A DNA stretch of 64,000 nt from Paraphaeosphaeria minitans (GCA_015832175.1 WJXW01000001.1:1984001-2048000); one strand, 5' to 3'. Counted from the stretch's first letter, positions 11,192 to 22,700 are shown. Program-made: numbers and translations. The notes: a model not told the origin generated them from the letters alone.

Positions 11192-12195
11192 GCAGTTTTC
11201 AGCGGAGCCAACGGTTGAAAGGAACTGTCACTGTGCTATTATGATGTACAATGATTAATGAAAGATTTGAAATGCGAATAGCCCATTGAGTATGTGTCGA
11301 AGACATGTTCCCGCGTGGCCAAACGACGGGCACGTGAGTGGAGGGGCGCCAAGCGCTGACTAACTCCGCACGAGCCTGGCGCTAGTGGATGTAGGAAAAA
11401 TAGCTTCGCCCGTGAACTTTTCATCTCCAACACCACAGCTCTTCGCGTGCTCTGAACCTTCAGCATGCCGCCATAAGAGCCTCGAATCACCTCGCGATGC
11501 GCTTCCACTCGACAATGCCGAGCTTTGCATACAGTGGAGAGTGCGCACCGCGGGGTCTAGCACCTGTAGGTAAGTACTTTTCTTCTCACCACCGCGACCT
11601 CCATCTACATGATGATACAAATAGCCATTTACAAACTAGAGTCTTTGATCCTTCGGGAACTGAAAACTCAACTTTGCACGTCAGTCTGAAAAGATTGGTC
11701 TAGCGGTCGTTTGACACCACGTCGCCATGCGACCCACGCTGACTTGAAGCAGATGCATTAGATCCAATGTGATGTAACAAATGGCCCGCGGCATAGTCCG
11801 CTATCTGCTCCAGTCGAGGTCATTCCGATGTCTCGCCCTGGAGCCCCGTCGTGTATGGTACGTCTCCCCCATGATCATCCTTCCCAACTTCAGTGATGAA
11901 CACTCTTTGCTTCGGCAAAGCTGGAATTACTGGCTTAGACTCATGTCGATGCCGAGAAAACTAGGCTGTTATCTGATCAACCTCCCATCCCACGAACTCG
12001 TTTGCAATGCTGTTGTCGCATGTTGCTAATATGTCTTCGTGCAGCTTTCCACGACGCACATCGCCCTATCGGTACGCAAAACGTCCTTCGCCTCTTCCAC
12101 ACGCACACCTTGATGAAATATCGGCACTGGGCACCGACAATTCTTGACGGATAAGCTCTTTTTGTGGCAGGCCTAGAAAACCTCGCCCACTGATT
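11192..12195. other. Intergenic
   Basis: 3' flank of the peptidase gene and about 900 nt of unassigned sequence. Short frames near 11.4-11.7 kb and 11.8-12.0 kb lack conserved motifs. Confidence 0.5.
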
Positions 12196-12792
12196 GTGCC
12201 CAACCTACGGAACATCACCAAAAAATTACGAGCTGCACTGACCTCGCGTAAAGCTACAGAATTCTGCAGGCCAGTGCGCCAGCTTCCCATGATTGGTAAG
12301 GCTTCCTTGTTTTTGTTTTTTCTATTTCATGAGGAGACTTCTTTAGATGACGAGTCTGATGGGATTCCCACTGAAGACACCATCTTTAAATACCATTCAT
12401 GCCTAACTGAGCCAAATACCTCCAATTGTCACGTTGAATTTATGTCGAGTGAACTTCAACTGACTCCAATACAGAACACCTGTCCACACTGTATGGATTA
12501 CCCTTCCTTCCACTACTACACTATGATGAATCGACGCAAACAAACGACAAGCATATGTCCAAGCTTCGGCGGAGACGAGACTGTCATCTCTGATCTACGA
12601 CACGACCATGCGCTCTTGCTTCTCAACAAGACGCTTACTAATGCGACGCGTAGGTTATCCAGCCTTCGGGTACTTGTCGTGCATGCTTTTTGTAAGTCGA
12701 CCTCTTATAGATTTGTTCCTACTTTACAAGATGAGTTTTCAATTTATCACGACGGTCTACCGAGCTACGGCAATGGTGATAATCGCCCGTGA
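12196..12792 (+). CDS. Possible small spliced gene of unknown function
   Basis: Frame open for 198 codons from an ATG at 12196. A 51-nt segment (12296-12346) has a good GTAAGG donor and a TTTAG acceptor after a pyrimidine-rich stretch; removing it keeps the frame and deletes a hydrophobic Phe/Leu stretch that looks like translated intron. A second good donor (GTAAGT) sits at 12692, so the true 3' end is probably different. The predicted product is Cys/His-containing (CPHCMDY, CHVEF) and matches no family I know. It could equally be chance open sequence. Confidence 0.3.
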   Translation: MPNLRNITKKLRAALTSRKATEFCRPVRQLPMIGKASLFLFFLFHEETSLDDESDGIPTEDTIFKYHSCLTEPNTSNCHVEFMSSELQLTPIQNTCPHCMDYPSFHYYTMMNRRKQTTSICPSFGGDETVISDLRHDHALLLLNKTLTNATRRLSSLRVLVVHAFCKSTSYRFVPTLQDEFSIYHDGLPSYGNGDNRP

Positions 12793-13182
12793 CAGGGCAC
12801 GAATCTGAAAAACTTCTTTCACATTTGTTGCTGTTTGCATTTCTCAAGGTCGTTCACTAACGACGTGTTACAGAAATTATGTCCGCCTGCCGCACTATAT
12901 CTGGCTTCGATGTGTCCACCTGCCGTGATTGCTCGTAGATCGTCCGTCTGTTGCCTCGGTCAATACGCGGTCCTGATGAAAGAGTTGTTAGATCAACCAA
13001 CAAAGACAACTTGATTACTAGCTCAGGATATAACTTGCTCCACTGTCTATGAGTCCTCCGATTTCATGATCGTTGATGGAGTTAGATATGGCATGATGTC
13101 TCAGGCTCATGTGCACACTCGCGCATGCGCCCCTTACTGGATACGAACTGGTCTTGCCTCAGTACATCATCCATCTCATAGC
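12793..13182. other. Intergenic
   Basis: Nothing recognisable; 3' flank of the small minus-strand gene. Confidence 0.5.
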
Positions 13183-13523
13183 TCAGTACAATCCAATCGT
13201 AATATCACCACGTATCCGTGCTGTTAAGTGAATCTCCGCTTCCAGATCGAGCTTGATACCAAGCAGCAGCGCTGCGTCCTTCAACTTGCCGTTGTCGTCG
13301 ACGGGCCCTTTGACAATGGACCCTGCTAGGCGGTTGAGGCTGGAAGACGAAGGCGCTGAAGGTCCCTGGGCGTATCCACCGACATTCGGGGATATCTTGC
13401 GGCCACCGGAGGCCTGGCCGTCGTCGGAGTCGCTCATGTAAGCAGCAGGACGGGTGGCAGTGTCACTGTGTTTTACAATCAACATTTGCTCTGTCTGCAA
13501 GTCTAGGAGGACACTTACGACAT
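13183..13523 (-). CDS. Small conserved ascomycete protein, 84 aa
   Basis: The coding part ends at 13183 with the conserved C-terminus LEAEIHLTARIRGDITIGLY; the N-terminus is acidic (MSDSDDG) and the middle Ser/Gly-rich. Two start models give the same protein: a continuous frame from the ATG at 13437, or a 5-nt first exon (ATGTC, 13519-13523) spliced by a GTAAGT...ATGAG intron (13433-13518) to the second exon 13183-13432. I favour the spliced model because of the strong donor. I recall similar short proteins with this ending in many filamentous ascomycetes; function unknown, soluble, no signal peptide. Confidence 0.7.
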
Positions 13524-14478
13524 GGTGAGTGTGGATTAAGAGGTTAGACCCGAAGTATTGATGGAATGAAGAGTGAATGGATGTCAATGAAGGGCGTCCT
13601 GGCCACTTTTGTTGCTTTGCTGGTTGGTAGTGTGGTGAGAAACAGATCAACTGGCCTGGCCTTCCATATTCCGAGATACTTGGTGCCTTAAGTATCCCCT
13701 CGAGCCATATCATCCTCTATCCTCCCCGTCCTAAAGCAGTCGACATAGCAACCAGCGTTGTTGCCAAATGCGCCGTGCTCTTGCCCAAAACAGCCTCTGT
13801 GGCACCTGTGGGTTTCGGCAAGCAGACATAGTTCGAGGGAGAGAGGCTCTAGCACCTGCTGCGCTGGAACGATGTGGAATACCGCTGCTCACGTGTTGCG
13901 AAGGCGGTCTGAAACGGACTGGATCGGCAAGGGGTAAGTGGTGTTTGGGATTTTGGCGTGGACCTCGCACCATTATCAGTTCGTCTTTGGATGGTCTGGA
14001 ACCTTACCGTGTGCATTCGAAGAAGAAGCGTGCCCCGCGAGTTGGTTCGACGGGGCATATGTGCATGCTGACTACTGCAGGTGCGTTGTGTGGATGCACA
14101 TTGCGACAATACGGAAACGGGGACGTGGATGTCTCGAATGGACATGTCAGACCACTGCTGGCAAGCGGTGGAGCACAAAGTCGCATATGGCATGGGATCC
14201 ATTGCTCCCGTTGTGAGCTTCATGTGCACGGCGTTTGAGGGTCGCAATTCTCAGTCGATGTGGGCAAAGGTCATTGGAAAATTACCACTGAATACTGATG
14301 TGCTGGCTGACATCCTCGCCACTCCAGACGTCCGATGGACGTGTCAACTTTCACTTATTTGCGGGATCGTTTTGGGGCGCTGGAGCATTTTCACTGCGCA
14401 TCGGTAGCTAGCAATCTCACATGAAGAATCCCTGCCACGACATCCATTTGGTTATTCCCACTTGATCTCATCTTTACA
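13524..14478. other. Intergenic, divergent
   Basis: Promoter space between the small minus-strand gene and the 699-residue gene. Both strands carry frames of 90-156 codons here, but none has splice logic or motifs that would support a gene. Confidence 0.5.
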
Positions 14479-16578
14479 ATGGTCCTCCCCATCCTCATCG
14501 CCCTCGTATCCGCACCAGCTCTGCTCGGCACTCAAGAAGCCATCCGGCAATCTCAATCCAAAGAAAAGCGAGAAGAGCATCGCGCCCGCCGCTGCAATCT
14601 CATCGCATCATGTGTCAAATCCTCCCTCCGAAGCCGCGAGATCAACGACCGCCCCATCGTCCTCCGCGACGGCAAAATCTGGATTGATACCGGCACCAGT
14701 GACGGAAACCCCTACGGCCATCCTTACGCAGGGTACTACCTTCCATACCCCGACTCCAAACACGAAGGGCTCGTAACCACCATCACAGACGTAGCCCCAA
14801 TCATGAACTGGGTCTACATCGACAAAGAGACGTACCAAGTCAGATATAGTGTCCGTCTCGACGCGCAGCCCAACTTCACCGGCCCATTCGACTGCACGCG
14901 GCAAGACCGACGCCTCACCTTCGACGGCTGGGAGGGCTGGTGCGCAGTCGAGGAGGCGCCGGGTCGTTGGGCGCTGTACTTTGACCGCGACGATGACGGG
15001 CTGAAATCAAAAGTTGGAGCAGGGACGCGCGTGCTCGAGATCGAACTCACCCGCAAGGAAAAACGGTGGAAGAAAGATGAGGAGGAGCGAGAGGCGGATC
15101 AGACTACCAAGCGCGCTGTGAAGACGAAGGAGGATGCGCCGGTAGATAAGCCGGCTACAGCACAGCCTGAGTTGAGGCCACCGGTGGTTGAAGTGACGGA
15201 GGAGGAGAAGCCACCACCATTGAGGCCGTTTGGGTTGCCGAAAAGCATCTTTAGTGATCCACCGAGGCCGCTGTTTTGGGGCGAGGAGAGGGGGGCGCCG
15301 ATGGAGCCGCCGCCGGCGTATTCTCAGGAAGAGGTGGAGGAGGCACCAGTGGATGGGATTGTGCTACCTCCTGTTTCTGCTCCCGAACCAAATCCCGAGC
15401 CTGAAAGGCCGCTTCCACCAATCGCATCGAGGGCTGGGGAGGAGAGACCGGAAACGCCACCCCAAAGGTCGCAAAAGGTCTCTTTTCCAGAGAGAAAGTA
15501 TCGAGAAAGCGCATTTGAGACACCACGGCCAGCTCCTGTACCGCCTGTCGAAACAAAACCAATTGCACCAGATCCTCTGAAGGTGTCGCCACCAACCGAG
15601 AAGCGTCCTACACCTAAACTCAATCGGACGAGTGGCACGCGAGCAATGTCCCAAGCGCAGATGTTCGAAGCATGGGCGACGGGGCAGACACCGAAGAACA
15701 AATCAACGTTTAAGAGACTGGAAGCTCGCCCAACCAGCAATGGGACGACGGTTTCGAATTACTCTGATCCGCCAAACTTTGATGAAGAGGAGATTTTGCA
15801 GATGTACGGGGAGTTGAAGGCTTCGAGGCCGGTGTTGAGCGAGGAAAAAAAAATAGAGGAGAAGAGTGGTGTTCCCTTTGAGGTTTCCGATCCGGCCGTG
15901 TTCGCGAGGCTTTCTTCGGGGTCGTCTACGACTTATGATCCCGCGGTGGTTAAAAAGAAGGTCGTTGAACAGGAGTCGGTACGACGCAAGAAACCAGCCA
16001 AGGAACCCTTTCCCCGATCAACACCGCAGAACCCTACGACGCGAGACTCAACCTCCGGTCGCAATCGAGACACATTTCCAGATCAACCACAAAAACCAAG
16101 TGCCGGTACATCGCGAGACCCACCAAGAAGGGTTCAACAAGCCATCAAGCCCACACCTTCAAGGAAGTCGCCAATATCAAGAGACAGAAGCAGACCACTG
16201 TCCTCGCAAGCAAAGGGTGGCGAAACAACCAGATCATCGCCAATTCCGCCACCGAGGATCGATCTCCCGTTGAGACGTGGCGAAAGGCCGTCTCCCAGGC
16301 CGCCGGCCCGGACGAATACAGCGCCGGTCCGCAACGCCCCAGACCGTAGCAGGACAACATCGGGTCTCTTTCGCGAGATCGATGATATTGTAAGCACGAG
16401 TAGGGATAGGAGCGGCAGTGCTACAAGCAATGCTAGCGGTACTGTGAGGAGCGGGTCGAGGAGTGAAGATAGAGCGCCGCCGTTGAAGCGGACGGTGACG
16501 GCGCGGGAGCCTCGGCGGACCGAGGGTGCGAGGGGTAATGCTAGGAAAGGTGAGAAGAAGCCAGAACGATGGTATTAG
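14479..16578 (+). CDS. Conserved fungal protein with N-terminal hydrophobic segment, 699 aa
   Basis: Single exon. Residues 1-18 (MVLPILIALVSAPALLGT) are hydrophobic, a possible anchor or signal, followed by a basic helix (KEKREEHRARR). Residues about 40-195 form the only globular-looking region, with many Trp, Tyr and Asp residues: DGKIWIDTG, HPYAGYYLPYP, MNWVYIDKETYQVRYSVR, TFDGWEGWCAVEE and RWALYFDRDDDGL. The remaining 500 residues are Pro/Lys/Arg/Ser-rich and disordered with a basic end. I recognise the N-terminal block as conserved in filamentous ascomycetes without a named function. A second in-frame reading starting upstream in another frame is a shadow. Confidence 0.83.
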   Translation: MVLPILIALVSAPALLGTQEAIRQSQSKEKREEHRARRCNLIASCVKSSLRSREINDRPIVLRDGKIWIDTGTSDGNPYGHPYAGYYLPYPDSKHEGLVTTITDVAPIMNWVYIDKETYQVRYSVRLDAQPNFTGPFDCTRQDRRLTFDGWEGWCAVEEAPGRWALYFDRDDDGLKSKVGAGTRVLEIELTRKEKRWKKDEEEREADQTTKRAVKTKEDAPVDKPATAQPELRPPVVEVTEEEKPPPLRPFGLPKSIFSDPPRPLFWGEERGAPMEPPPAYSQEEVEEAPVDGIVLPPVSAPEPNPEPERPLPPIASRAGEERPETPPQRSQKVSFPERKYRESAFETPRPAPVPPVETKPIAPDPLKVSPPTEKRPTPKLNRTSGTRAMSQAQMFEAWATGQTPKNKSTFKRLEARPTSNGTTVSNYSDPPNFDEEEILQMYGELKASRPVLSEEKKIEEKSGVPFEVSDPAVFARLSSGSSTTYDPAVVKKKVVEQESVRRKKPAKEPFPRSTPQNPTTRDSTSGRNRDTFPDQPQKPSAGTSRDPPRRVQQAIKPTPSRKSPISRDRSRPLSSQAKGGETTRSSPIPPPRIDLPLRRGERPSPRPPARTNTAPVRNAPDRSRTTSGLFREIDDIVSTSRDRSGSATSNASGTVRSGSRSEDRAPPLKRTVTAREPRRTEGARGNARKGEKKPERWY

Positions 16579-17206
16579 CCCTGCACCTTTGCGATTTTTT
16601 TTTGGTATAGCTAGACATGCATTCGATACCCAACACCACCATCTCCTAGCCCTGAATCGGTAGTTTTTCCCCTGAATAGATCACCCGTGCACTTTCCCTC
16701 GCAGGGTGCTTCCATCTTCCAGCTCTCAACATCTACATTCGATCCACCAGTGACCAGTCTGGCATCGACCCACAGTTCCTGTCTCAAAACGCCGTTCTGG
16801 CATGTCAAATCTCACCATGCGCACGAGCCCCCTTTTGAGTGCTCCGGGTCTGAAACTCGAACCACCATGCTTTGTATCCGCTTCACCGGTGTCTGGAACT
16901 GCACGCTCACGCGACCGAAAGCCGTCTGTGTTTGGAGGCTCAACTATGGCGCATGAAGATGATTAAGCGGGGCGCAGGTGCCGGTTCGTGAAGTGGACTT
17001 GCGGATCTCTTGTGCTTTTTCGATATGCTAGCTTTGAGGAGGACTGATTCTGGTGTCTTTGTTCGATTTCCCTTCGTTTCCGAACCCTGGTGGATGGTAG
17101 CCTTGAAGAAGCTGGGCTTCGCTAGGAACTTCACTGGTTGGATTACGAATCGGCGATTAACGTGCACATGAAGACTGCGGTGTTATCGAATTGATAGAAG
17201 GGAAAT
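16579..17206. other. Intergenic
   Basis: 3' flank of the 699-residue gene and 5' flank of the disrupted gene; no supported feature. Confidence 0.5.
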
Positions 17207-18556
17207 ATGATCAGGATGAACTCCTCAGCTCGTCTGTACGAACGCCTCGACCAGATACCGAGTGATCCTGAGGACCCGGAGTGCTTGGAGGATGTCGTCG
17301 TGTGCGCATTCGGAGCTTTTGAGCGCTACTACGTGTTGGAAAACCAAAGGTGGCGCATATCGACAAGGTGAGCAGATCGCGGCCCACGTTGTCGTTACAA
17401 CGCTGACTTGGATCGAGACGGCTACGACCTACCGTCAGATCTAGAAGATTTCCTCTTCGTGAAGGCTGCCGAACGAGACTTTGCAAGTTTGCAAGTGGTA
17501 TTCGGGCGGGGAAACGAGTTCTTCGCATCGGATGAAAATGGAAAGCTTGATTTCAAACAGCCGGAACCGGAAAAGAAGGAAGCTACACCCGAGGAAGTGG
17601 AAGAGAGACGCGCGCTCAGGAGATCCAGGACTATGTCCCTCATGCGGCCGCGCTCAGACGATAGCAGTAGGCATAGTTTCCTGGACCAAGAATCGCAGTC
17701 ATCGGCGTCTAGTAGGAGATCTTCGCTGATGAATGGATGGCCGCCGAGCTTATCGCTCTCATTTCGATCGAATTCGGACGCGTCGTTGCACACGCTGAAC
17801 TCACAGCCAGAATCCCGACCAACGAGTGTGTCGCATACCAGACTGAGTTCTGAGTCGTCCGTGAGCTCACAGCTTTGGTTGCGACATTCAAGTGGGTAGA
17901 CGTTGATTTCATCTAGGCCATCCTCGGATTCAGATCTAAAGCCCAGCGAAGAAACGATTGAATCGTTTGAGGAGGACAGACCAGCTGTGGCCCTGTCACT
18001 ACCCTTGTCTTTCCAGTCGACGAAGAGACTTAGACCGCCTAGCATCCTTCAAGGGTGGTCTTATCCCGCGGATACCGGAAGGGAAGCAAGTCCCACAGGA
18101 GTCGCCATCACCACCATCACCTTTGCCACCTGTACCTCCCATACCACAAGCTACAACGCCCATTGCGATATCCACGAACCTATGGACAGCAAGGTTAGCA
18201 TCGATATCTTCTTCAGAGCAACCCTCAATAAGGTCTTTGCAATCCGAACAGCGAACACACGACCAAGCGCCGTCAACACGACCCATCTCCCCGCCATTCC
18301 AACTACTAAAGCAAACAGAATCACCCATATCAATCAGGGAGTCGCCTCCAACACTGTCATTGGAAAACACGACCCCCACCGCTCAGCCATCCCCAGAGAG
18401 AACACCACCCCAACCACGACTATCTCTACAAATCAACGCCTCAAGCGTGAACACCACGCCAACCCCGCCATCCACCGCACCCTCCCCTGGCACCTCACGC
18501 TCCCCGCCCACCCTCTCCCTACAAATAATCAGCACCGCCGTGCAAACAGCACCGAC

Positions 18557-18931
18557 ATCACCCACGCCCACTCGACCACCCACGCCCACTCGACCACCCA
18601 CGCCCACTCGACCACCCACGCCCACTCGACCACCCACGCCCACTCGACCACCCACGCCCACTCGACCACCCACGCCCACTCGACCACCCACGCCCACTTA
18701 ACCACCCACGCCCACTCGACTACCTACGCCCACTTAACCACCTACGCCCACTCAACCACCTACGCCCACTTAACTACCCACGCCTACTTGACCACCTACG
18801 CCCACTTAACCACCCACGCCCACTTGACCACCCACGCCCACTTAACCACCCACGCCCACTTAACTACCTACGCCCACTTGACCACCCACGCCCACTCGAC
18901 CACCCACGCCCACTCGACCACCCACGCCCAC
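18557..18931 (+). repeat. 18-bp minisatellite with transition-only decay
   Basis: About 20 copies of ACCCACGCCCACTCGACC, encoding Pro-Thr-Pro-Thr-Arg-Pro in the host frame. Roughly the first eight and last two units are identical; the middle ten differ only by C-to-T or G-to-A changes: CTCGACC becomes CTTAACC, CTTGACC or CTCAACC, and ACCCACG becomes ACCTACG. The changes fall at CpG or CpA sites. In frame this converts CGA (Arg) to TAA or TGA. Confidence 0.92.
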
Positions 18932-19097
18932 ATCCAGAACCCTCAACCCCCCTCCCCCCCTCCTCTCAGCACACTTCACCGCCCTCTCAACAAGCCCAAT
19001 CGCCCTCCTCCCGCCAGCCCTCCATCTGCACACCGCCATCCCGCCAGCCCCGTGCTTCGGACACACCCACACCCACACCTACACCCCTAGCACATGC

Positions 19098-19150
19098 TCC
19101 TCTTCCTCCTCCTCCTCCTCCTCCTCCTCCTCCTCCTCCTCCTCCTCCTC
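19098..19150 (+). repeat. (TCC)n trinucleotide run
   Basis: About 17 near-perfect TCC units, read as a poly-Ser tract in the C-terminal frame of the disrupted gene. A length-variable run of this kind is a likely site for slippage. Confidence 0.9.
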
Positions 19151-19298
19151 GCTGGACATCGCCACGCCCCTCGACTACCACCAAACCGACGCCTTGGACC
19201 CCCCGCCCGTCTCTATGGGCCGCATGATGGAGTACTACAGCCAGCCTGGATACTGTGCGGGGGGTATGGCGGGCGTGCGGGAGGAGAGGGCGGGTTGA

Positions 19299-19715
19299 CG
19301 GAGTGGGAGAGGGCGAATGGGGTGGGGTGGTAGTTGGGATGGGGATGAGGGAGTGGGTTCGAGGACGTGGGGTCGAGGACGTGTAGTCGATGACGTGGTA
19401 AGGGCGACTAGCTATGTGATGGTGTGTGCGGTGGAAGGGTGATGAGGACGGGGGGCAGGTGTGCGGGAGGGGTAGCTATGCGCATCGAAGTTTCGGCTGT
19501 GCTATGCTGTGCTATGTTACCTATGTTGTGTTATGTTATGCTACGTTGTGTTATGCTATGCTGTGCAAGTGGATCCCGCTTCCACATCCCACACCCCACA
19601 GCCCCAGACGTCAAGTCTTGTAGTACGTTCGAATATGCTTGTTTGTTCGTGCTACCCGCCGACATGCTACCCGCCGACCTCTCCCTCCCACCCCACCTCA
19701 AGTACCAATAACCAC
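19299..19715. other. Intergenic, convergent, with TATGCT/TGTGTTATG repeat
   Basis: Between 19497 and 19567 the plus strand is an imperfect repeat of TATGCTGTG/TATGTTGTG units. The rest is G-rich 3' flank (TGGGATGGGGATGAGG-like) without coding signal. Confidence 0.6.
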
Positions 19716-22700
19716 CTAGCTCAAGTCGAACCCCGCTCCGCTAAACACACTATACAGCAGCTTCTCACGCAGCACCCTTTCATCCCTATACATGGGCAAC
19801 TTCAACAGATTGACACATGTACTCGTACTCGGCAAGCGCTCCTGATCGCTCCCCGCATCCCTGATGCTGAACCGCGGATTCAGCGTCCTGAACCCGAGCA
19901 GCGGCGCGCGCGGAGTGCTCGTCACAAACTTCAAGACCGCCCGGCGCTCCCCGTCGCTGAGATCCTTCATCGTCTTCCAGAACAGCTGGACGGTCGGGTG
20001 CTCCAGCCCGTCATCCCCGATGACGTATGTCCCGCCGTACATGGTGTTGCGGCGCAGGTCGTCGATATCGATGGAGGAGGAGGTGCCGCCGATGAGGGTC
20101 TGCAGCTCGGGGGCGTTGAACATGGAGAGCCAGGAGGGCTGGATCATGCCGGAGAGGCCGCGGAGGAAGGCGGAGGTTTGGAGGTACGGCTGGTTCTGCA
20201 GGCGGTGCCGTGCGACGTAGCTGATGTAGACGAGGCGGTTTTGGTTGGTGACGGGCATGTTGGCGCCGTCGGGGCGGAGCTCTTTGGTCACGGCCTTGGT
20301 TTTCTTGGTTGCGTGGTCGGTGACGACGGTGTCGGTGATGGTGAAATTGAGGCCAAAGTCCTCGACGTCGCCTGGCATAAATGTCAGTACATAGTGGAAA
20401 ATGAATGGTGCAACGATTTACCATCGTAGGTTTTAAGCTTGTGCAGGCCTTGGTAAAGCTCTTCGTCTAGGTCTCGGATGTCGTTCAAGGTCGGACGGTA
20501 GCCCGTCTCATTCGGCGCGGAGCCCGTGCCGCCCGTCAATGCCCACTTGCGCAAGAAAAAGGGTGCAAAGTTGACATCCACGAGGATGCCTAGATGCTGT
20601 CAGTAATTCGCTTAGCGTGCCAGGGATGTAGGACTAGATACTCACCCTCGTACATGCACTTGCCAATAATGCGCCCTAAAAACTCATAACGCTGAAGGGA
20701 CTCGGACACCTGCTGCCGAAATTCTGCACTCCCATCGGATAGTCCAACTTTTACCCTCAAGGCCTCTTTGAGCTCTTCTATAGCCGATGGGTTCGGGTAC
20801 AGAAGGTGCTGATTGTTCCCGATGAACATGTCGATGTTGTCTTCGGTGGGCGTGAACGCTGTGTTCGTGACACTGGTGAGAAACTCCTTCGTGACACCTC
20901 CGCCATCGATACCAGCTTCTGCCTGATCGAACTGGTCCACGAATGTGATTTGGATGGGCTCTTTTAGGCCTTCGCCGAGGTCGTAAAACTGAGCGAAAGC
21001 GTCATCGAACTCTGCACCACGACGAACACGTGCGGCGTGTTTATCGAACTGGTGTGGTGCGTCGGGTCCCTGCATGACGCGTAACCGCCACGACTCGGGG
21101 TCTGAGCTGCCTCTTCGCTTCGTCTACTCAAAGTTAGCTTTGTGCTACTTCGCAGGCCACTCATGGATACTCACCATATCGAGAGTAACGAACTCGCGGA
21201 AAATTTGCACACGGGTGGTGAAGGGTATGAAGAAGGGCATGTTCTGCAAGATCTCAAGACGAGGCGCGACTGCCTGCAGATACCTTCTACGCGACGCTTT
21301 CCGCTGCTGACGTTGAAGTCTCTCCAACCTCCGCTGTTGTTGTGTTCTACCTGTACCAATGAGCTGTGGTGTGTCGTCAAAGTCTTCTTCGTCGTCCTCC
21401 ATATCTTCCATGTCTTCCTCTTGTATCCTGTGCCGGCTTTCCTCCTCCTCAACCACCGCAGGAATGAAACCGGTCATGTCGAATCTTGAGGTCATCAGCC
21501 AGTGTTCGTCGGGTAAGAATTTCCGGCGGGAGTCGCGCTCGTATACCATACGGACAAGACCAGTGACGAGGCCCTTCACGTAGTCGAGTGTCAAGCCCGC
21601 AACGCCTCCTAATGAGGGCTCCGCAGCTTGTGTCTGGTGCTGAGCTTCGGCAGTTTGCATACTAAAAAAGCTTATACCACTGCTGGTAGTGTCTCGCTCA
21701 TCCGAATTATTGATGTCGGACGCGTTGAAGTACAAAGTGAAACCGAGATTTTTCAGGAAGGTCGTCAAATCCTTCACATCTGCCAGGGGCAATGAAGCTC
21801 CTGAGAAGAACTCCTCATCGTCGGTGACTTTCAGAACAAAAGTATAGAGCTCTAGGAAGACCAGTATGACTCGCCACTCATCAGCTCTCACAGCAGCAAG
21901 ATCGACCTCTTGTCTGGGAGCTTGCCAAAAGGAGTTGGCGGCTAAAGCATCGCCATCTGAATGAATTGCTTTCGGTCGCAATAGATCCACAGCAGCCCTT
22001 GAGTCACGTGCAATCGTGCCGAAAACAAAAGATCGTTTGGATGCTTGCCAGAAATATTTGATAGCGGGGAGTTTCCTACCCTCCCCGGACCGCGCGTTCG
22101 ACGGACCAATGTACAACCACATACGAATCTCATCGCCTCTTCGTGGGAAGAATCGGAGGAGCGCGAGTGCGTAGTTGGCCAACTGGCGCGCCTCCTCTAT
22201 CTTCGCATCTTCGCTCGCATCGGGTGATTGGGAAGATTCCGACAGGAGGTTGCCGATGCCTTCCTGGTTCACTAGTGATAGTATTTGTTCCCTCAGGAAG
22301 TCATTCACAGCCACCTCTTCCAGGCCCGACTTCTCGTCGTCCGAGGGCGATCCTTCAATGGTGTTGGTCGGTAACGAGTTCAGGAGCAGAGAAACCACGG
22401 TGACGAAATCCTTGTGAACGGCGTAAGCTTCGGATGACTGGAAGTTGTGCGCGTAGCGATGGAAGTATATGAACAGCCCCAAGAAGTGTATGCGGCTGTC
22501 TACATCTGCCAGCTCTGGCCGCGACTGCAGACCATTCTCCTTGAGACAGGTCGCTAACGCACTCGCCAATAGTTTGTAGTTGATGGCGTTTGCTAGCGAG
22601 TCCCGGAACTTTGTGTTTAGTGGTGTGCTCGTATCGGCGCCAAGCATGTGGATCGTCAGGAATTCAAAGCCGAATGCCTCGTATGCGTTCAACGTGTATC

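Larger units (their letters stand above)
17207..19298 (+). pseudogene. Disrupted conserved fungal gene with expanded coding minisatellite
   Basis: The ATG at 17207 opens a conserved N-terminus (ECLEDVVVCAFGAFERYYV), but the next conserved block, WKTKGGAYRQ, is in another frame: two bases appear lost near 17335, removing the Cys of the usual Y-x-CWK. A 50-nt intron (17368-17417) then joins correctly to DGYDLPSDL and LQVVFGRGNEFFASDENGKL. A TAG at 17897 could be removed by a 51-nt intron (17896-17946). Near 18050 the apparent coding frame moves by one base. The Pro/Thr minisatellite at 18557-18931 then introduces TAA and TGA codons in that frame, while a conserved-looking C-terminus (VSMGRMMEYYSQPGY, stop at 19296) remains in the same frame beyond it. 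Either a pseudogene or a gene with several sequence errors plus real repeat damage. Function of the family unknown. Confidence 0.7.

Noticed and set aside
13768..14238. 156-codon plus-strand frame upstream of the 699-residue gene
   Set aside because: Overlapped by an equally long antisense frame; no motif and no conserved splice sites.
17422..18045. 207-codon minus-strand frame opposite the disrupted gene
   Set aside because: Ser/Asp-rich antisense; the plus strand holds the conserved LQVVFGRGNEFFASDENGKL block.
17903..19090. 395-codon plus-strand frame through the minisatellite (His-Ala-His-Ser-Thr-Thr repeats)
   Set aside because: Stays open only because the repeat lacks stops in that frame; the conserved C-terminus and the Pro-rich upstream part lie in the other frame.
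19509..20429. 306-codon plus-strand frame over the HECT domain end
   Set aside because: Mirror of the HUL5-like coding strand; contains no independent motif.
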